A stretch of 34,053 nt of DNA from Anaerolineae bacterium (lineage in GTDB: Bacteria > Chloroflexota > Anaerolineae > JACIWR01): contig JANLFX010000029.1 of the NCBI GenBank assembly GCA_024653325.1, positions 1 to 34,053 on the forward strand, read 5' to 3'. The translations under genes and the position numbers were made by a program. Positions 31,492 to 34,053 of this stretch are shown one piece after another. The notes beneath the pieces are model-generated. The model searched no databases, was not told the origin of the DNA, and saw nothing but the letters and a program-made list of their open reading frames with translations. The stretch's first letter is position 1. Each line of letters begins with the position of its first letter.

Positions 31492-31908
31492 CTATCCCGT
31501 CCTGCGTTGATACAAAGCCCGCCAGTTGTGCAAATCCACGCGCTGGCGCTGGTAATAATCCTCAATGGCATTGTGCAGCGCCGAAGCTGCCAGGTTGGAG
31601 CAGTGCAGCTTTTCCGGTGGCAATCCACCCAGGGCTCCGGTGACGTCCTCGTCGGTCAATTTCTGCGCCTCGGGCAATGGCTTGCCCTTGACCAACTCGC
31701 TGGCCATGCTACAGGTGGCAATGGCGGCCCCACAGCCGCGCACCAGGTAACGCACATCGGTCAGCCTCTCTCCCCATACTTTGATGGTCATCACGGCGAA
31801 GTCCCCGCAGTTCGGGTCGCCGTAGGTGCCCATCCCGTCGTGGTCCTCGATGAAACCCACGTTGCGTGGATTGCGTGCATGGTCGAGTACGATGTCAGTG
31901 TAATCCAT
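31492..31908 (-). CDS. iscU: IscU/NifU-type iron-sulfur scaffold
   Basis: 138 residues. The three scaffold cysteines are visible: in GDPNCGDF (residue 34), in GCGAAIATCSMASELVKG and in KLHCSNLAASAL. The layout MDYTDIVLDHARNPRNVG is the usual IscU N-terminus. IscU assembles [2Fe-2S] and [4Fe-4S] clusters with a cysteine desulfurase, which is not in the window. It closes a minus-strand group with an MBL-fold hydrolase and a CDF/NifX protein, so a link to metal supply is plausible. The Fe-S proteins NadA and Rieske in this window would be clients. Confidence 0.88.
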   Translation of the reverse strand: MDYTDIVLDHARNPRNVGFIEDHDGMGTYGDPNCGDFAVMTIKVWGERLTDVRYLVRGCGAAIATCSMASELVKGKPLPEAQKLTDEDVTGALGGLPPEKLHCSNLAASALHNAIEDYYQRQRVDLHNWRALYQRRTG

Positions 31909-31928
31909 TCCTCAGTCTACTCCTGTAT

Positions 31929-32885
31929 CTATGGTGTGATCTCTACAATCTTGCCCGCGTCGTTATGGATGAAATCATCACCGTATTCAGCGGCGAACAT
32001 GCTAATCGCCAGGTCGCCTGTGCAATGGCAGGGAGCCACCTTCTGTACACCTATTTCCCGAAAAGCGGTGATGATGCCCGCGATGCGGCTTCTGCTCGCG
32101 CCCCCCAGGTGAAAGCCGCCCAGCACCAGGTATACCCCATTTTCGTCAATTTGTCCAGCACGGCGCACCATCTCCGCAATGCCCGGATGAGCACAACCGG
32201 TGATCACCACCAGCCCCTGGGGTGTCTCGACGACCAGGGCCTGCTCGACAGGATTGGTTCCCATCTGGCCGGTGGTGTGGATGCCGGGCAGGAGCTCCTG
32301 TGGCTCGTCTACCTCCTGCAGTGTGGTGATCGCCCGCACTTGTCTTTTGAAACTGGCGGGGAAGGAGGCGGGCACGTAAACCGTAGGCCGCACCCCGGTG
32401 GCCAGCAGATCGCCTAGCCCGCCGATGTGGTCACCGTGGATGTGCGAGAGGACGACGATGTCAATTTCTGCCGGGTCAATGCCCAGAGCGTCCATGTTGC
32501 TCAACAGGATCGCGCCATCCCTGCCGGTGTCGAAGAGAACTGTTGTCTCATCTCGTTCCACCACACAGCCGAAACCCCACGCGGTCTGGAGTCGCGGGTC
32601 GTAGGCGTTGTTATCGTACACAACGGTGATGATCACTGTCTCACCCTCCGTAGTAGCCGTTGGAGTGGGTTGCATAGTGGGTGTGGCCACGGGTGGAGCA
32701 AGTGTTGCTATCACGGTGGCTGTGGGGCGGGGTGTTGTCTCTACAGGGGCCAGCGTCGGCGTCGTCATCTCAGTGATCTGAGGAGTAATTATCTCTGTTA
32801 TCAGCGGCTCGCACCTATGACTACACAAGCAGACCAGTCCAATCAGGGCCAGAATTATCGGTCGAACCCAGTGGCGGCGATTCAT
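31929..32885 (-). CDS. Exported metallo-beta-lactamase-fold hydrolase
   Basis: 318 residues from ATG 32885 behind GGAAGG. An N-terminal hydrophobic segment (IILALIGLVCLC) with two Cys may be a signal or lipoprotein sequence, followed by a long Thr/Pro-rich linker (residues ~30-78). The catalytic domain has VLFDTGRDG, the metal motif LSHIHGDHIGGL, TGCAHPGI and FHLGGA. This matches the group annotated as dihydropterin-ribofuranosyl-aminobenzene phosphate synthase-like MBL proteins, whose real activity is poorly defined. The start lies immediately after the upstream CDF gene's stop, so they are co-translated. Confidence 0.8.
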   Translation of the reverse strand: MNRRHWVRPIILALIGLVCLCSHRCEPLITEIITPQITEMTTPTLAPVETTPRPTATVIATLAPPVATPTMQPTPTATTEGETVIITVVYDNNAYDPRLQTAWGFGCVVERDETTVLFDTGRDGAILLSNMDALGIDPAEIDIVVLSHIHGDHIGGLGDLLATGVRPTVYVPASFPASFKRQVRAITTLQEVDEPQELLPGIHTTGQMGTNPVEQALVVETPQGLVVITGCAHPGIAEMVRRAGQIDENGVYLVLGGFHLGGASRSRIAGIITAFREIGVQKVAPCHCTGDLAISMFAAEYGDDFIHNDAGKIVEITP

Positions 32886-32886
32886 C

Positions 32887-33975
32887 TCAACCTTCCCGTT
32901 GCTCGGGTGAGACATTCTGGGTTGTGTGTTCGCGCGCGAGCATGGTCAGCACATCGGTCAGTGTCTCCGCTCCGGTGAGCACCATCTCCACTCCCGCGTC
33001 ACCGAAGACGTAAGTGGGTCCCTTGCCCTCCAAAGTCCCACTCAACAACACCGCGTCAGCTTTCTGGCTTACCAGCCATTCGGCCACGCGGATGCCCTTA
33101 GCCTTTGGCACGGCGGTGTGGGGATTGGCGACAATCTGCTGTTGTTCCACCTGCCCATCCGCCAGGCGCAAAGTGACCAGCGCGAAGTAAGGCGCTTCTC
33201 CGAAATGCTCGCTAACCGTGCCCTGCAGGTCGGCCAGAGGGACGGCGTAACGCAGGTGTGTGCGCTCCAACGGTTCGGCGTGGATCAGCACCCGGTCTAC
33301 GTGGGGCACGGCTTGGCGGATGCTCTGCTCGATGCGTTGGGTCGCAGCGTGGGCCTTCTCTAGATCGTGGAAACGGAGCACGATGTCCGCCTCGATGAAG
33401 CGGAATCGCCCTGAGTTGCGCCCGGTGACCCATTTCACCTCGGCCACGCCCGGCTCGCTGGTGATGATCTCGCGAATGTGGTTCAGCGTCTCGGCGTCCA
33501 GCGAGGCGTCCAACAGTACCCGCATGCCGTCGGCTAGCAACTCCCATCCTGTTTTGCCGATGGCGACAACGATGACCAGTGCTGCAATACGGTCCAGCGG
33601 GAAGTTGAACCACTGCGCCAGAAGGGCGGCGAAGACCACGCCGGTGGTGAAAACATGGGCGCGGTACTCCCTCGCGTCGGCGATGAGCGCCGGCGAGTTG
33701 GCTGCCTGTCCGGCTTGCAGTTCGAAGTGGCTGAAGACCAGGGGAATGGCCGTGGCTAATATCACACCGCCCAGCATCCAGAGGTCCACCGTGGCCTGGT
33801 GAACCGGGGAAAAGAGCGCGTCCCGGGTGATCTCGTAGGCGGTGAAGAAAATCATCACCGCCAGCACCACGGTGACCACGTTCTCCAGCTTGTATAGGCC
33901 GTATGGAAAGGACTTGGACTTCCGCGTCGAGAGTTTCAGTCCGATCAGCACTCCAACCGCCGTCAACAAGTCCAC
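32887..33975 (-). pseudogene. CDF cation transporter with NifX-type tail, 5'-truncated
   Basis: Open from GTG 33975; 362 residues. It opens in helix 2 (DLLTAVGVLIGLKLSTRKSK) and keeps YGLYKLENVVTVVLAV, helices 3-6 and the cytoplasmic metal-binding domain (VLLDASLD, EPGVAEVKWV). Helix 1 and the first half of helix 2, with one of the paired metal ligands, are missing, and the codons upstream do not match. In helix 5 the usual HxxxD pair reads ExxxH (EYRAH). Residues ~245-345 (YAVPLADLQGTVSEHFGEAP, PHTAVPKAKGIRVAEWL) are a NifX/dinitrogenase-cofactor domain, which commonly joins CDF transporters in this kind of genome. It probably cannot transport. A frameshift or assembly join near 33980 would also explain it. 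Confidence 0.65.
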
Positions 33976-34006
33976 CAGGCATTTCCGTAAACTTAAGGCC
34001 GTAACG

Positions 34007-34053
34007 TTGGGCCAGTCACGGGGTTATCCTATATGATCATTTTGTGAGGAGGT
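34007..34053 (+). promoter_or_regulatory. Possible promoter and ribosome site for a gene beyond the window
   Basis: TTGGGC (34007-34012), 17 bases, TATATG (34030-34035), then GAGGAGGT ending at the last base of the window. A plus-strand gene is expected to start just outside. The -10 is weak. Confidence 0.4.

Overview
The window looks like a piece of an uncultured Chloroflexota genome, most likely Anaerolineae. It has high GC, a giant BTAD/AAA/TPR regulator, exported proteins that end in a YLPLV-type C-terminal motif, a heliorhodopsin, a bacterial stay-green homologue and many short palindromic intergenic elements. No rRNA, tRNA or CRISPR array is visible. The taxonomic call is inference from gene content, not from a marker gene.

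Layout. 1-459: the 5' end of a transposase next to the 3' fragment of an MFS sugar/cation symporter. 534-4570: a SARP/BTAD-type regulator, then a promoter with an 11-bp direct repeat, then a small ABM-fold protein. 4868-9138: a same-strand set of exported or surface proteins (parallel beta-helix, 26-residue-repeat protein, small YLPLV-tailed protein) plus two small unknowns. 9531-14444: lipid-flavoured genes: an esterase, then on the minus strand a tight operon (small membrane protein, DegV/FakB-like fatty acid binder, small ORF, alpha/beta hydrolase, PlsY) and a divergent hydrolase. 14404-16535: a two-component system. 16611-16790: a candidate structured RNA ending in a terminator. 16854-20419: de novo NAD synthesis, with NadC and NadA fused in one polypeptide, followed by NadB. 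20457-22863: an AlkZ/YcaQ-like winged-helix protein, a truncated DUF4143 ATPase, an island of nested palindromes and an internally deleted CHAT/TPR-type protein. 22916-27071: a minus-strand run of Rieske oxygenase, heliorhodopsin, stay-green (Mg-dechelatase family) protein, second PlsY and GT2 glycosyltransferase. 27270-29252: divergent pstS and pstB with back-to-back promoters. 29290-29776: a toxin-antitoxin pair whose toxin has an amber stop. 29940-31229: an inhibitory-type serpin lipoprotein. 31492-33975: IscU, an MBL-fold lipoprotein-like hydrolase and a 5'-truncated CDF transporter fused to a NifX-type domain.

The most interesting part is the Rieske-heliorhodopsin-stay-green run. A light-sensing retinal protein of unknown function is sandwiched between two enzymes whose closest named relatives act on chlorophyll-type tetrapyrroles, and the run continues with near-overlapping genes into a PlsY paralogue and a membrane glycosyltransferase. 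Also notable are a 19-bp palindrome found near the starts of three genes, a terminator-bearing RNA with mutually exclusive pairings upstream of the NAD operon, a SARP-like promoter next to its probable regulator, and several cases where palindromic repeats supply the start or stop of a gene.

Genome decay is visible throughout: a broken transporter at the left edge, a toxin with a nonsense codon, a truncated ATPase, a collapsed CHAT-type protein and a CDF gene lacking its first helices.
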